This document shows, piece by piece, positions 44,151-56,038 of a stretch of DNA of 64,000 nucleotides (its first letter is position 1; every line of letters starts with the position of its first letter). The DNA is taken from positions 53,568,099 to 53,632,098 of the forward strand of contig CM028381.1 in the NCBI GenBank assembly GCA_013146195.2. Direction: 5' to 3'. The translations under genes were made by a program, and so were the position numbers. A model generated the notes under the pieces. The model did no database searches. It was not told where the DNA came from and saw nothing but the letters and a program-made list of their open reading frames with translations. The stretch comes from Codonopsis lanceolata. Taxonomy: Eukaryota > Streptophyta > Magnoliopsida > Asterales > Campanulaceae.

Positions 44151-44932
44151 CATTTATTCAAATAACCCTTTAATAATTAATCGCTCGATTCCAATAAAGT
44201 GTCTTGTTTGTCTTACCATATAGATTAAAAATATATAAATGACTATTATAAATATTATGATAGTGTCTATTTTTTAAACTATAACCATGTGAGTGTGGTG
44301 GTATCAAATAAGTGGGGCTTAAATCAATGGTAACAATAACTTCCAAAAAACAAATGTTTAAAAGTGGGCATTTTTTTTGAATGACCTAAAAAGAAAAGAA
44401 CTTTGTTTTAGGAATGGAAGGAGTAATACATAAAAATAGAGGTATTTGTGATTTTTCAGTCAAGTCATTTTCAATATGAGCAAATTCATGATCTTGTAAA
44501 TTAAGATCCTACCCATTTCTAGAGTTAATATCACTTTTGGTACCCTAACTTTACCTACTTTTTACTTTTGGTACCCTATGTACTCTTTTAATCGAATTTC
44601 ATTCCAAATGTATCTAATTTTAATCATATTACATACTTTCCGTTAAACATTCGTCAAGTACTAAAGTGTGACCTATTGTCGTGAGTTGGAAACCGACAAC
44701 GAGTTTCCAACCACTACTACTGTTGTGGGTTGGAGACCGGCAACGAAGTTTTAAGAACCATTCTCATGGCTGAAAAACGGGTCAAGACCCATGTCTTATC
44801 TCACTACACATTTCTTTTTCAAGTATATAAAATTTTCCCAGGTTATGAATCTTCCCTCAAGGAAAGACACAAACATAAGAAGAAGCAAGACCAAACCCAA
44901 ATATGACATCTATGTTTGTATGTGTGTAGGTT

Positions 44933-44933
44933 T

Positions 44934-44991
<58 letters not shown>
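44933..44991. repeat. Compound (TG)n(AG)n microsatellite
   Basis: About 13 TG then about 16 AG units. The mirrored place in the left arm (about 12,398-12,422) has only a short (TC)n(AC)n run. Open frames encoding CVCVCV and RERERE here are artefacts. Confidence 0.9.
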
Positions 44992-44994
<3 letters not shown>

Positions 44995-45490
44995 GGACAA
45001 ACATAAACCCAAACACATGTTTGTAGCTGAAAAACATCTATCATTGTCTCACTAGGTAGGGCGTAAAGACTAATCGAAGTCTTTTTTTCTCTCTCCTCCA
45101 ACTGATTTCATCAAGATTTCACCCAAACACACATCGACCCTATTTTGAGATTCTTGTAGAAGATGAACTCAATTTATTCACTAAACCCACCTTATGAAAT
45201 TCTTGAATTGATTGTTTCCCATTTAATATCAATGAATTTTTTTGGGGGCTTTTTTCATATAAACAAGCTCAATTTGATCATCCCCATTTCAAAATAGACA
45301 AAAGCCATAAGCGGGACCAATTTAAACAAACTTAAGCCCCAACTCTTTCTCATTATTCCCACAATTGCAGCTTCTTTGTTCCAGCCACCATCAAAGCCCC
45401 ACCTCGATTGATTTGGATATATTTGCCACCCTTTGCTCAAGAAATGCCTCATTCTCGGCATTTATCCGTTTAATTTGTGGCATTGTAATC

Positions 45491-45577
45491 CTAGTGTGCC
45501 GTTGTAGACGAACTCAGATCTGATCTACTGATCGAGGAGTTTCTGGTCGGAGAAGCCATTAGTGGCGAATTCGAGGT
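45491..45577 (-). pseudogene. Receptor-like kinase fragment, right arm, copy 2
   Basis: Mirror of 11,812-11,900. On the minus strand the frame gives LEFATNGFSDQKLLDQ, which is closer to a canonical ATNGFS start than the left-arm copy, and then ends VYNGTL. A stop lies just after LLDQ. Confidence 0.5.
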
Positions 45578-45706
45578 TGTTCTAATCCAACTGTTGGATT
45601 TTGATGGGTTTTTTTTGTTGTTGTTCTTGTCGTCAGATTGTGAAGAAGGATATTGTCGGGTTTTCTTTAGCGTTGTTGGTATTGACTGGGAATATGAATC
45701 GGAGAT

Positions 45707-45793
45707 TCCTAGTGTGCTTTTGTAAACGAGACCGGGTCTGCCTCTGCCGAGGAGTTATTGGTTAGAGAAGCCATTAGTGGTGAATTAGAGGTC
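45707..45793 (-). pseudogene. Receptor-like kinase fragment, right arm, copy 1
   Basis: Mirror of 11,602-11,688. Reads FTTNGFSNQ, stop, then LLGRGRPGLVYKSTL on the minus strand. Confidence 0.5.
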
Positions 45794-46635
45794 ACTTTAA
45801 TCAAACGGTTGGATTTTGATGGGTTTTTATTGTTGTTGTTCTTGTCGTCAGATTGTGGAGGAGTGTATTATTGACTTTTCTTTGGCGTTGTTGGTGTTGA
45901 CTAGGAATGTCAATCAAAGATTGAGATGGATGATTCAACAACGAAAGTATTGAATTATGCCGGCGGGGGATTGTGTTGGTCCTTCGGTTGTGTACGGTGA
46001 GGTGGTTGGGGAAGAAATGAGGAGAGCTCATACCCTTTTCTCTTGTCTCTTTCACCTGCTATCAAGATCAATTCGGTTTCTTGCCTGCAATAATAGGTCA
46101 AACGTTACTATTTGACGAATATTTCACGAAACGTACGTAATATGAATAAAATCAGAAACTTGGAAGATGAAATTTGATTGACTCGTTACAATGAGTATCA
46201 AAAGCGAAAACCAAGTATACTTTGGGTACTAAAAGTGAAATGATCCCCGAACAAATGAGTAGATAAAGATGTATTGGACATGCCACATATATAAAGGACT
46301 GCTAGCATAGTTTTCCGAGAGTGAAGGCGGCACTACAGATCTTAAAAATATATGGGGCTCAAGATTTTGTAGTTCAATGTTGAAAGATCGAATGAGTTGA
46401 GGTTTATTTGGGATTTTTTCTTACTGTATTGGTTTGGGTTCATTGTCTCTTGTTGTTAATATTGATTATTTGATTATCTATGGTGAAACAGTGTGCAAGT
46501 GTAACCTACCTGAGATAGGCTGATATTTTTGTTATAGAAGAATTTGGTTATAACAAAAAGGGGAAACTACTTTTTTATGTAACATTCAATTTGGGGGAAA
46601 CCAATTTAACCTCGTACTTTTAATATTCTAACTAC

Positions 46636-47756
46636 TTAGGTACATGTGTCTTGCACGTGTGCTTAATGATTTTTGCGAAATGTTTTGCCTTAATTTTTTT
46701 GTTTACTTTTAATTATTATTTTTATATACGAAAAAACTATATATATTTCTGAAAATTGTCCTTTATGAAATTTTAATGTATATTTTTCACCAGAAATAAT
46801 AAATATTGGTATATTTATATATATGTAAATATATACATACATACATACACATGTGTGTGTGTATATATTTCTCCTTTGAATTAAATTAATCATAAAAAAA
46901 CTAAAGTGAGATTTGATAGAAACTTTGATGGGATATTTCCTTTTTTTGCCTAATTTTTATGGGGCCAAAATACGATTCGCTCTCGGAAGTATTTACTTAA
47001 ATCTCACGTTGCACCATCACCTGTTAATTACGTGTCTCAATTTCATACACAATTTTTCTATTCAACCCACTTTGCCCCCTTACGTCCATGAGAGTTTATA
47101 ATATTAATGAAAAATGACACATTGTATGTGACTTGAGGATTATTTTGGTCCTTTTACTTGGGTGCAAAGTTGGATTTAGCTATAATTCTATCATTTAGTT
47201 AATCATTTGATATTTAAGATATGTTTGTAATAAAAATTAATGAATAATTGTTTCAATAATCAGAAAAATAATTTTAAAATTCTCATAATTAACTTTAAAG
47301 ATAAGAAAATATCCCAAAGATAAAAATAAAATTTTATTTAAGGGAAAATTAGACTATTAGTCCCTGAACTTTAAGAAAATCCATTAGGGACTGTACAACG
47401 CAAATGCATGCTACACACCAAAGAATACAAATTTTAGACAACAATAGTCTCTAACCCTAAATCCGTTAGTTGAAGTGCCATAAAGTCAGAAAAATATGGG
47501 TTGTTTGTAACATCATAGAAACAATGGGGTCATATAAAAATTACAAACAATTGCAATCCAATATTGGAAGAAGAATATGTCACCAACAAGCAAACTAACC
47601 GCTCTTTAAATGTTAAAAAAAGATGTATAATTAGTGATAACTTTTGTCTCACATTAAAAAGATGAGAAACACTTTAATGGTTTAAAAGAGATGTACGTCC
47701 AAATAATTAAAAATTGGTTCGTGGAAAAAATAAAGGAAAAACCTAAATTTTGTGGA

Positions 47757-47790
<34 letters not shown>

Positions 47791-49858
47791 CTTGGAGATT
47801 TGATTTAGAATTAATGTTAAATCCGAAATTAACTTTTTTTTGACCTTATTCAATTGTGAGTGATTTATTAAATTTATGGTTATTTTGGTAATTATTCATG
47901 GAATTGATTAGCAAATAATAAATTATTTATTTGACATTATTCAATGGGGATTGATTTATTAAACATTATTTTTGTACAAATATTATTTTTTATCATAATA
48001 AATTTACTAGTTTGTCCTTAAATAAATGGTAGATGATTTATTAGATGAAAGGTTAATTTTGTCCATACATTAATTTCTAAGAGATAACTCACATTTTTAT
48101 AGTAAAGAAGATAAATTTACTTGTTTGTCTTTAAATAAATGGTGGATGATTTATTAGATGAAAGGTTAATTTTTTTCATACATTAATTTCTATGAGACAA
48201 CTTACACTTTTATAGTAAAGAAGAAGAAGATAAATTTACTTGTTTGTCCTTAAATAAATGGTAGATGATTTATTAGATAAAAGGTTAATTTTTTCCATAC
48301 ATTAATTTCTAAGAGACAACTCACACTTTTATTTGTCCTTAAAATAAATTAAATAAAAGGTGGATTATTTATTAGATGAAATGTTAATTTTATCCATACA
48401 TTAATTTTAAGAGACAACTCACACTTTTATAGAAAAGAAGATAGATAGATGGAGATAGCATTGACCTATTTGATAATATTCAAGGGTGAGTGATTTATTA
48501 AATTTAGGGTTCTTTTTTGTAATTATTCATGTAATTGATTAGCTCATAACAAATTTACTTATTTGACCTTATTCAATGGTGAGTGATTTATTAAATTTAG
48601 AGTTATTTTTTTACAAAAAATTATCATTTATTATGATAAATTTACTTGTTTGTCAATAAATAAATGGTGGATGATTTATTAGATGAAAGGTTAATTTTGT
48701 CCATACATTAATTTCTAAGAGACAACTCATAATTTTATAGTAAAAATGGATAGATAGTTAGAGATTGAATATACTAATTTGACATTATCATTTACTATGA
48801 TAATTTTTTTGTTATTATTCATGGAATTGATTAGCAAGTAATAGATTATTTAGTTGACCATATTCAATGGGGAGTGATTTATTAAACATTATTTTTGTAC
48901 AAATATTATTTTTTATTATGATAAATTTACTTGTTTGCCCTTAAATAAATGGTGGATGATTTATCAGATGAATGATTAATTTTGTCCATATATTAATTTC
49001 TAAAAGACAACTTACATTTTTATAGTAAAAAGAAGATAAATTTACTTGTTTCTCCTTAAATAAATATTTGATGATTTATTAGATGAAAGGTTAATTTTGT
49101 CCATACATTAATTTTTAAGAGACAATTCAAACTTTTATAGTAAAGAAGATAGATAGATAGAGATAGCATTTACCTATTTGATATTATTCAATGGTGAGTG
49201 ATTTATTAAATTTAGGGTTCTTTTTGTAATTATTCATGCAATTGATTAGCTCATAACAAAGTTACTTATTTGACCTTATTCAATGGTGAGTGATTTATTA
49301 AATTTAGAGTTATTTTTTTACAAATATTATCATTTATTATGATAAATTTACTTGTTTGTCCATAAATAAGTGGTAGATGATTTATTAGATGAAATGTTAA
49401 TTTTGTCCATACATTAATTTATAAGAGACAACTCACAATTTTATTTTAGAAATAGATTGATAGATAGAGATATAATTTACTAATTTGGAATTATCATTTA
49501 TTATGATAATTTTTTTGTTATTATTCATGAAATTGATTAGCAAATAATAGATTATTTATTTTACCTTATTCAACGAGGAGTGGTTTATTAATTATTATTT
49601 TTGTACAAATATTATTTTTTATCATGTTAAATTTATTTGTTTGTCCTTAAATAAATAGTGGATGGTTTATTAGGTGAAAGGTTAATTTTGTCCATACATT
49701 AATTTCTAAGAGAAAACTCACATTTTTATAGTAAAGAAGATAAATTTACTTCTTTGTCCTTAAATAAATGGTGGAAGATTTATTAGATGGAAAGTTAATT
49801 TTGTCCATACATTAATTTTTAAGAGACTATTCACATTTTTATAGTAAAGAAGATTATT
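46636..49858 (-). mobile_element. Helitron-like element with array (right arm)
   Basis: Minus-strand copy of 1,223-6,786. The 3' hairpin is at 46,642-46,660 with CTAA at 46,636-46,639. The array (about 47,820-49,858) has nine or ten units with spacings, read in the left-arm direction, of about 113, 287, 304, 115, 283, 311, 98, 118 and 113. A (AT)n(AC)n run lies at 47,758-47,790. It is about 2.4 kb shorter than the left-arm copy. Confidence 0.5.
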
Positions 49859-49863
49859 GTCAA

Positions 49864-50380
49864 GGCGCTAATGTTGCGAGTAAAATGTTAACATTGTATA
49901 AATAATTTGGACAAAATGTCACCAATCTGGTTAAGGCCCCGTCCAAATTTGTTAACCAACACCCAATCTTATTACCAAAAAGATTAGATAGACTTTTCAA
50001 AGGGGTATTGTCGTCCTTTATTGAATTAATTCATCATATTCCCTCCCACATCTTCTGATAGCTCAATATACTGTAAATTTTGAACTGATTATTATATATG
50101 CTAATTTGAGTTTTGGATTCTATTCCTTCTTATTAAATAATGTCAAAATATTTTCAAATAGTTTTGATTTTTCATTTATAGATTATCTCAACGGCAAACA
50201 AAAAGTTCTTGTCATCGTTCATGGACGAAAATATTCTTGTAAAAAACTAATGTCATCGGTTTGTTAACGAAATGTCCGTTATCGAATTTGGACAGAGACA
50301 TAATATAACTTGAGACATTTTGTCAAAATTATTTGTACTATGTTAACATTTCCCCCCCCCCCCCAACATTTGTACATTAG
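49864..50380. mobile_element. Short non-autonomous TIR element (right arm)
   Basis: Mirror of 705-1,212 with the same inverted ends (ATGTTAACATTGTACAAAT at the left). A 14-base C run interrupts the right end at about 50,351-50,364. Confidence 0.6.
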
Positions 50381-50599
50381 CAATATTTGAAATATTGAAA
50401 GTACGAGGTTAAATTGGTTTCCCTAAATTGTGCGTTGCATTAAAAAGTAATTTTCCCTAACAAAAACGATAGAAGCTATATTTTGAATTGCGATTGTGCT
50501 CAAACATGGTCGTTAAGAGAAAATTGTATTATCCAACTAATTAATAAATCTCATCAAATTTTGATCCAATAAATAATATAAATAGTAACCATCAATTGT

Positions 50600-51081
50600 C
50601 ACTACCGAAAACTCCTCTCCTTTTACACACACAAACACACACACAAAGAACAACAAATCTATCATCGAATAATATGATAACTCCTTACTTCCAAAACATC
50701 TCTAAAATATAGATCACTGGACAACACTCCATGGAAGATTAAAAATTAGGAGTGGACAATTTCTACATTTGAAGAAGCCTTTGGTAGATACTTCACCTTT
50801 TCCATTAACTCAAAACGGTGAATTCGAGTTGCAAAAGTTTTGGAGATCGACATGGTTCTCAAAAGCGAAGCTTTGCCAAGAAAATTCTCAATGATCAACC
50901 TTATTTCATCCTCATTTTCCTAGTTTCCCGCCCTTACCTCAATAAGTTGCTCTTTGACACAATCATGAATCTCCAGAGTTCTCACTCTCTCCAACAGTTC
51001 TTTGTCACTCAAGTCCTTAAATTGAAAATCAAAATTAATCCCAATCGATATGGGTTCAAAGGTTGAAATTAGAAGAAAATG
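50600..51081 (-). pseudogene. F-box/FBD gene C, 3' exon and flank
   Basis: Minus-strand counterpart of copy A: about 50,970-50,940 reads HDCVKEQLIEVR, the FBD start. As in A, bases are missing right after it, so the frame is lost. A and C share this lesion while B keeps an open frame, which suggests A and C derive from one already broken copy. Confidence 0.6.
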
Positions 51082-52430
51082 ACAATGGATCAAATATGGT
51101 AAACAAAACTATAGAAGAACGGAGTACCTCCAATTTAATGGAACGCGATCCGATCAGTTCAATGCATAACGTCTTGAAGCAATACGAGATGCCTAGAACT
51201 CTTTATTGGTGATGGCACATGAACATCCTTGGACATCATCATAAACTAGCAAAAGTAAGAAAACAAAACGGAACGAGAAAGCAACAAGTTAGAATGATCA
51301 AATGTAATATGATATAATGAAATTCAACGGATGAAAATTCATAACATACCATAGTACACTCGCATTGGCATCATCAATACAGCATAACATGATCTTTTTT
51401 GAAAGAACTCCCAAATTTTGACAAGCTCCAAATCCTTTTTTTTCTTATGATCATGAGAAGGCTAGCTCTTTTAGAAACCACTCCATAGAGAGCTTATAGG
51501 AGGTTGATAGTTGGGGAAACATCAAAGCTGGCTTGATGTACTTGAGGACCAAGGGGTTAGGAGCCAAAATACAAACAACCTTCACGTTTAAACATTATTT
51601 CATGACCAAACATTCAAGCGAGGCTTTTGATACTATAATACGCTCCATTTTGGTGCATGATCTTAGAACCAAGGTGACCAGAAGAGGCGAGCAGGAAACT
51701 ATGAACTCAAGATTGCTACCTGTTAGATCATCATTCCCTTTTACAGAAAACCTTTGTAGAAATTTGAATCCCATCTTATCGATTCTAAATCCATTTCTAT
51801 TGTGAGCCTAGTTAAATACGCAAAGCTTCTGAGCTTGAATCTCCACATTCTCTTAAAAATCATAATCTTTTATTACCAAATTGTTAAGACTTTCCTCAGA
51901 AATTAGAAGCCTCTGAGAACCACTACAACTATTGACAATGAAACCTATAGACATTACTTGATGGGTTAAATCTCGATTCTTCATCATCACCATTCTCATT
52001 CTCAAGTACAATATAGTTTCCTAAAAATTTGAATGACTGAACACTTGGGGCGTCTATCTTAAGATCTTCCATTTCTGTGTGAATCCCCCCAATGCAAAAT
52101 GTCTCACTTTATACTATGGGTAATTCTAAAAGCTTTCAGTTCATGATAAATCCGTAAGGATAAGGATTCCAATGCTAGACAACTTCCAATAATTCTTTCT
52201 AGAAATGACTCTTTTATATGTGTGTTTTTCATAGAAAGAAATTTCAGGTCAAGTTCCTTTAATTGACCTTTGATGGCTGCATCTATGAAGCCATCCACTA
52301 CATCATAGATCTCTTCATTGCCAGGTTGGAACGTGGAGATCTGAAGTTTGTCAAGGTTTTCCATGCAACGGTGTGAAAGAGTTTGATGCATGTACCTCAC
52401 GAATCTATGCCTACATTGAATGAAAGTCTG
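51082..52430 (-). pseudogene. F-box gene C, LRR region
   Basis: The best piece is 52,400-52,104 on the minus strand: MRYMHQTLSHRCMENLDKL, then IDAAIKGQLKELDLKFLSM and FLERIIGSCLALESLSLRI. These are LRR-type residues as in other F-box/LRR/FBD proteins. Lower down, 51,990-51,850 and 51,540-51,480 carry shorter fragments with stops. Compared with gene B it lacks the copia element and the 52-base repeat block. Confidence 0.55.
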
Positions 52431-52469
52431 TGGACTTGATATGGAAACAACATGGCCTCAATTATTTAC

Positions 52470-52568
52470 CTCTTTGAGAATAACTTCTGGGAACCTATAC
52501 CAAAAGAACTCCCATTTGGAAAGGATCAATAATCTTCCAAAGGCTTTATCATTCGGCATTGATTTACA
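52470..52568 (-). pseudogene. F-box gene C, F-box tail exon
   Basis: Bounded by an acceptor (TTTTGACCAG) and a donor (GAG, GTAAAT), this reads CKSMPNDKAFGRLL then ILSKWEFFWYRFPEVILKE. The pattern SILSKRW..LW..VP of the F-box C-terminal half is clear, with LSKWEFFWYRFPEV as the match. The F-box binds SKP1 in SCF ubiquitin ligases. The N-terminal half of the box is not evident. Confidence 0.55.
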
Positions 52569-52570
52569 CT

Positions 52571-53251
52571 GGTCAAAATAAGAAGACAAAAAGCAAACAG
52601 AATTAAACGAGTTAGAGTGATCAAAAGGTGTATGATAGACATAAACAAATTTGAGTTCTAAAGATTGGAACGTAAGGTGGTTGAGCAAGTGCGCAAATGA
52701 TTTCATTACATAGTTTTAGGATCAACTTACCTTAATTTATACAAGGATTGTGGGGGGGGGGAGGGATTAAGGGAATCAGATGAGGATGAAGAACCTACAA
52801 TGGATGCAAAAGATTAAAGAAGTGTTGGTGAAGATCAAGTGGGATTGGAAGACATGGGATTGGAAGACATATAAATTAAATTCCACAAAAATAATAACGA
52901 AATACTCGGTAAAAAGTAACTGAAAAAATTATATGGAATTGATGGTTGGCACATAATTGTTTTGGTCTCCCAAACTATACCAGACGTGAAAACCCAAGGT
53001 GAATCCTATAGTTTTAATGTGGTTGTATTCCTATAACTTGAATCATGAGTGGAGTAAAGCTCTACCTAACAAGTTTTAATGCGGTTGCATTCCTATAACT
53101 TGAATCAAAACCTATGGTTAAGCTAATCCGACAGGCAAGTGACCGAAAGGCAATCAAGGCGACAAATAAGAAAGAACAAGTTTAAAATATTTTATGCTAT
53201 AATTTATTATTTTTCTTAAACTAGTTATAAATAAAAGTAAGATTTAATTAA
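52571..53251. other. Gene C intron
   Basis: Aligns by eye with 39,590-40,640, without the MITE. A run of nine G lies at about 52,751-52,759. No coding. Confidence 0.5.
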
Positions 53252-54719
53252 TTTTGTGGTCTCTTGACTTTCATGGAAACTTTTGTTTGGTCCTACCATT
53301 TCAAAAGAAATTAGTTTGGTCCTACATGTTTCATTTTGTGATTATATTCCCCCTATTTCCGTCACTGTTGCAATTTCCATTTATTTTTTAAAAAATGACC
53401 AAAGTACCCTACCCTCGTTAAGATGTCTAAAGTACCCTTACCTTCATACTCAACCAAGCCTTACTGTCACTCCATCTAATGGCATTGCTCCCTCCATCGG
53501 ATCCAAAATGTTAATTCGCTCCACCAGAAAAGGAGAGATCGAAATATGTCGATCTAGTTAAAACACTCACAATTATTCAATTCTGAATCCACACCACCAA
53601 CAACGCCCTCAATTTCATCAACCACAAAATGTCACAACAAAACAAACTTCAATTGCGATGGGAATTGCAAGCAACACCACCAATACGATACAATTCAATT
53701 CAATCCAAATTGACAAAACACTAACAAATTTGACATAGTAGATGGACTGACATCCGAGTTTGAGGATAATGGCGACGAAGAGTGAAATGAGATTTATGGA
53801 GGAATCAACTATGGACGAGATAGGTATACTGTATCCCTATGGCTAACAAAAAATTCAATACTGCTATGTAAGAAGCTACTTATTTCTCAACCTACTCTTT
53901 AGATCAACACCCCCCCACCTCCCTCGTAGTAAATCGAAGAAAGAAGAGTTGGCGTGAGAAAAAGAGAGACATCGTTAATTGAATAAAAAATGCCAAACCC
54001 AACTGGTTCGAAAAAAATCCCCAAATTCATGGTTTGTTTCGAAGAAAGAGCCAGGCATCTATCAAATCGGGGAAAGAGTCATGGACAAAAGAACGATTTT
54101 ATCTCTCCACTGTCGGTGGCGGCAATGGCTGAATTGACGAGGTCAAACTTAAAAATATCATTAGTGTCTGAGGAGAGTGATAGAGAGAGAGAGAGAGAGA
54201 TAAAAGTAGTGAGAGTGGAAAGGGGGAGGGAAACGGACCACATAGGTATGGCTTTGCCCTATTTTTTTCACCCAAACTCGAAGATGTGTGGAAGATTTTT
54301 CTTTTTCGATCGAGACAGATCTTGAATGCGAACTAGCTAATTTAAAGATAACGGCTGCCTCTTTTTTATTTTGTTTTTTTTTCTTTAGATGCTTATGAGC
54401 TTTGAAGCTCTTACATCCTAGTCGAACATAATAGTTAAGGAGACGAGAAGTGAGTGTGTGTGTGTGTGTGTGTTTGAGAGAGAGAGATAGAGAGAGAGAG
54501 GGAGGGAGAGAGTGTGCAAGAAAGAAGATTAGAGAGAGAAATATTTGGAACCATATGACTAGAGAGTGAAATAAGGTTAGTTTGGACATTTTCAAACAAA
54601 ATCAAATGGAAATTCTAACGGTATCGGGGAGGGGGGAATCTAACCACAAAATATAACATGTAGGACCAAACTAATTTGTTTTTAAATCTAAAAGTAACTC
54701 ATATAACTTAGTCCACAAA
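53252..54719. mobile_element. TIR element in gene C intron (MULE-like)
   Basis: Inverted ends of about 130 bases. The left end contains TTTGTGGTCTCTTGAC, ATTAGTTTGGTCCTACATGT and TTTTGTGATTATATTCCCCC. The right end read backwards contains TTTGTGGACTAAGTTATATG, ATTAGTTTGGTCCTACATGT and TTTTGTGGTTAGATTCCCCC. The target duplication is unclear. Gene B lacks the element at the matching place. The interior has (GA)n and (TG)n(AG)n runs and an open frame at 53,990-54,325. Confidence 0.65.
53990..54325 (+). CDS. Unassigned open frame inside TIR element
   Basis: 111 codons starting MPNPTGSKKIPKFMVCFEER. The C-terminal part crosses a (GA)n microsatellite (SDREREREIKVV), so that portion is low-complexity. 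No family recognised. It could be captured host sequence or chance; I lean to chance or a decayed capture. Confidence 0.2.
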   Translation: MPNPTGSKKIPKFMVCFEERARHLSNRGKSHGQKNDFISPLSVAAMAELTRSNLKISLVSEESDREREREIKVVRVERGRETDHIGMALPYFFHPNSKMCGRFFFFDRDRS

Positions 54720-55259
54720 TAATAATAATAATAACATGATAAGTTCCATATTTCAACCAAAAACTATATTTCATTTTTCTTGGAAAATCCAAACGTAAAA
54801 GGTGGAAATTCAAATATATGAACAATAAACATCTAAATCCTTTCCAAACCAGTCAGCCAACCAACTTTGGAAATAACCTTTTCACATGTCGGCGACCTAG
54901 TTTGTCAAGTCCGACAAGATTTCGGATGACCAACGCAACACCTTTTTTGGGGAGATCTAGTAGTAAAAAAGGGAAAAGGTATATATGTATGTGATCGCCT
55001 CCTCAAAAGGTTGACAAATGTGCCTTGGATTGAGAAAATACTAACTTGATTTGTCTAGATCTAAGAAAATATGTTGAGATCTAAAAAAAAATCAGATATG
55101 GTTAGAATTCACACATGTTCTAATTAGTCTGCCTTCTCTCCCCCAAGGCCACTTGAAAAAGTGAGAAAGGCGATCGCCCTAGGTCGAAGAACTGAAACCG
55201 CCTCGCATGACCTTCGGTGAGGCGGGGACCCCTCGCTCTCGCCTTTGATAACTTTAATA
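54720..55259. other. Intron DNA with a small GC-rich patch
   Basis: AT-rich, except 55,168-55,250, which has several CG-rich words (GGCGATCGCCCTAGG, CCGCCTCGCATGACC, GGTGAGGCGGGG) and looks foreign to its surroundings. No gene. Confidence 0.4.
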
Positions 55260-55667
55260 GGTACTATGTTAAAAGACAACCTGGAAGTACATAACTACAA
55301 TTTTATGTAAACTAACAATATAAGAGATGTCGGTTAGATTTGGCACATGCTTAAATATGTGATTCCCAAAGAAAAATATATATAATTTTGATTTCTCTAG
55401 AAACAAACTATTCTATAATTTGTTAACCCAATATAACTTCAAAAAAACAATTAGGGATTTTTGAAGAAAAAAGTATAAAATATATATGGATCTCCATGCT
55501 AAAGGTGATGAAATCAATTGCATAAAAAACTTCAGATAATAAAAGTTCCATATTGGGAGCTCGATTCAATGAAATCTACCACATATCAAAACTATATATT
55601 GGGCTAAAATAACATAAAAATTATCGAGATATAGACCCAATAGATTAGATGAATTATAGGAACAAAC

Positions 55668-55765
55668 CTCTATCTTCTATCTTCGATGGATTGTTGATAC
55701 GATAACCATTGTACTAGCTTAGAATGAACATCATCTTCATCTTTGCTTTCAATCAATAAGTTCAT
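55668..55765 (-). pseudogene. F-box gene C, putative first exon
   Basis: ATG at 55,765-55,763; reads MNLLIESKDEDDVHSKLVQW then LSYQQSIED, before a GTTTGT donor. Two bases longer than the gene B exon, through a short duplication (GATAGAAGATAGAG), so the two differ in phase at the splice site. Confidence 0.5.
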
Positions 55766-55849
55766 TACCACCGAACTAGCGATTGACTTAGGAAATTTCA
55801 CATATATGTATTGCCTTCTGTTATGATGTATATATAGTCAAGGAGGTAA

Positions 55850-56038
55850 AACTTTAAGGCCTCGATTGGTACACGGTAATGGAATCAATTCTGCATAATT
55901 GATTCCGTGTAATTAATTGATAGCGTTTGGTGTTGCGAGAAGTGTATTTTAAATAGAAATAGATTACTGAAATCTTGAAATTTATTACCAAAATTTAAGG
56001 AATCACAATCCTGGTGGACGAGGTGGTATTGCCTTCCT
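55850..56038. other. Upstream flank of gene C
   Basis: Contains GGCCTCGATTGGTACACGGT, similar to ends of some plant hAT-like MITEs, but I found no partner end. TTCCT at 56,034-56,038 is the target duplication of the next LTR. Confidence 0.4.

Larger units (their letters stand above)
44522..46248. mobile_element. Mutator-like element with kinase fragments (right arm)
   Basis: Uninterrupted copy (1,727 bp) of the element at 7,140-12,836. TIRs at 44,522-44,690 and about 46,085-46,248, the latter read backwards as GGGGATCATTTCACTTTTAG. Kinase fragments on the minus strand at 45,707-45,793 and 45,491-45,577; the first has a stop codon within NQKLL. It also holds a (TG)n(AG)n microsatellite. Confidence 0.7.
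43455..51081 (-). repeat. Right arm of large inverted duplication
   Basis: Inverted match of 1-14,556 with all elements in mirrored order. It lacks the 4.0 kb LTR and the SINE-like cluster, and has one rather than three higher-order array units. Confidence 0.9.

Noticed and set aside
44791..45101. Open frames with long Val-Cys, Arg-Glu or Ser-Leu runs on both strands
   Set aside because: Translations of a (TG)n(AG)n microsatellite; the left arm does not preserve them.
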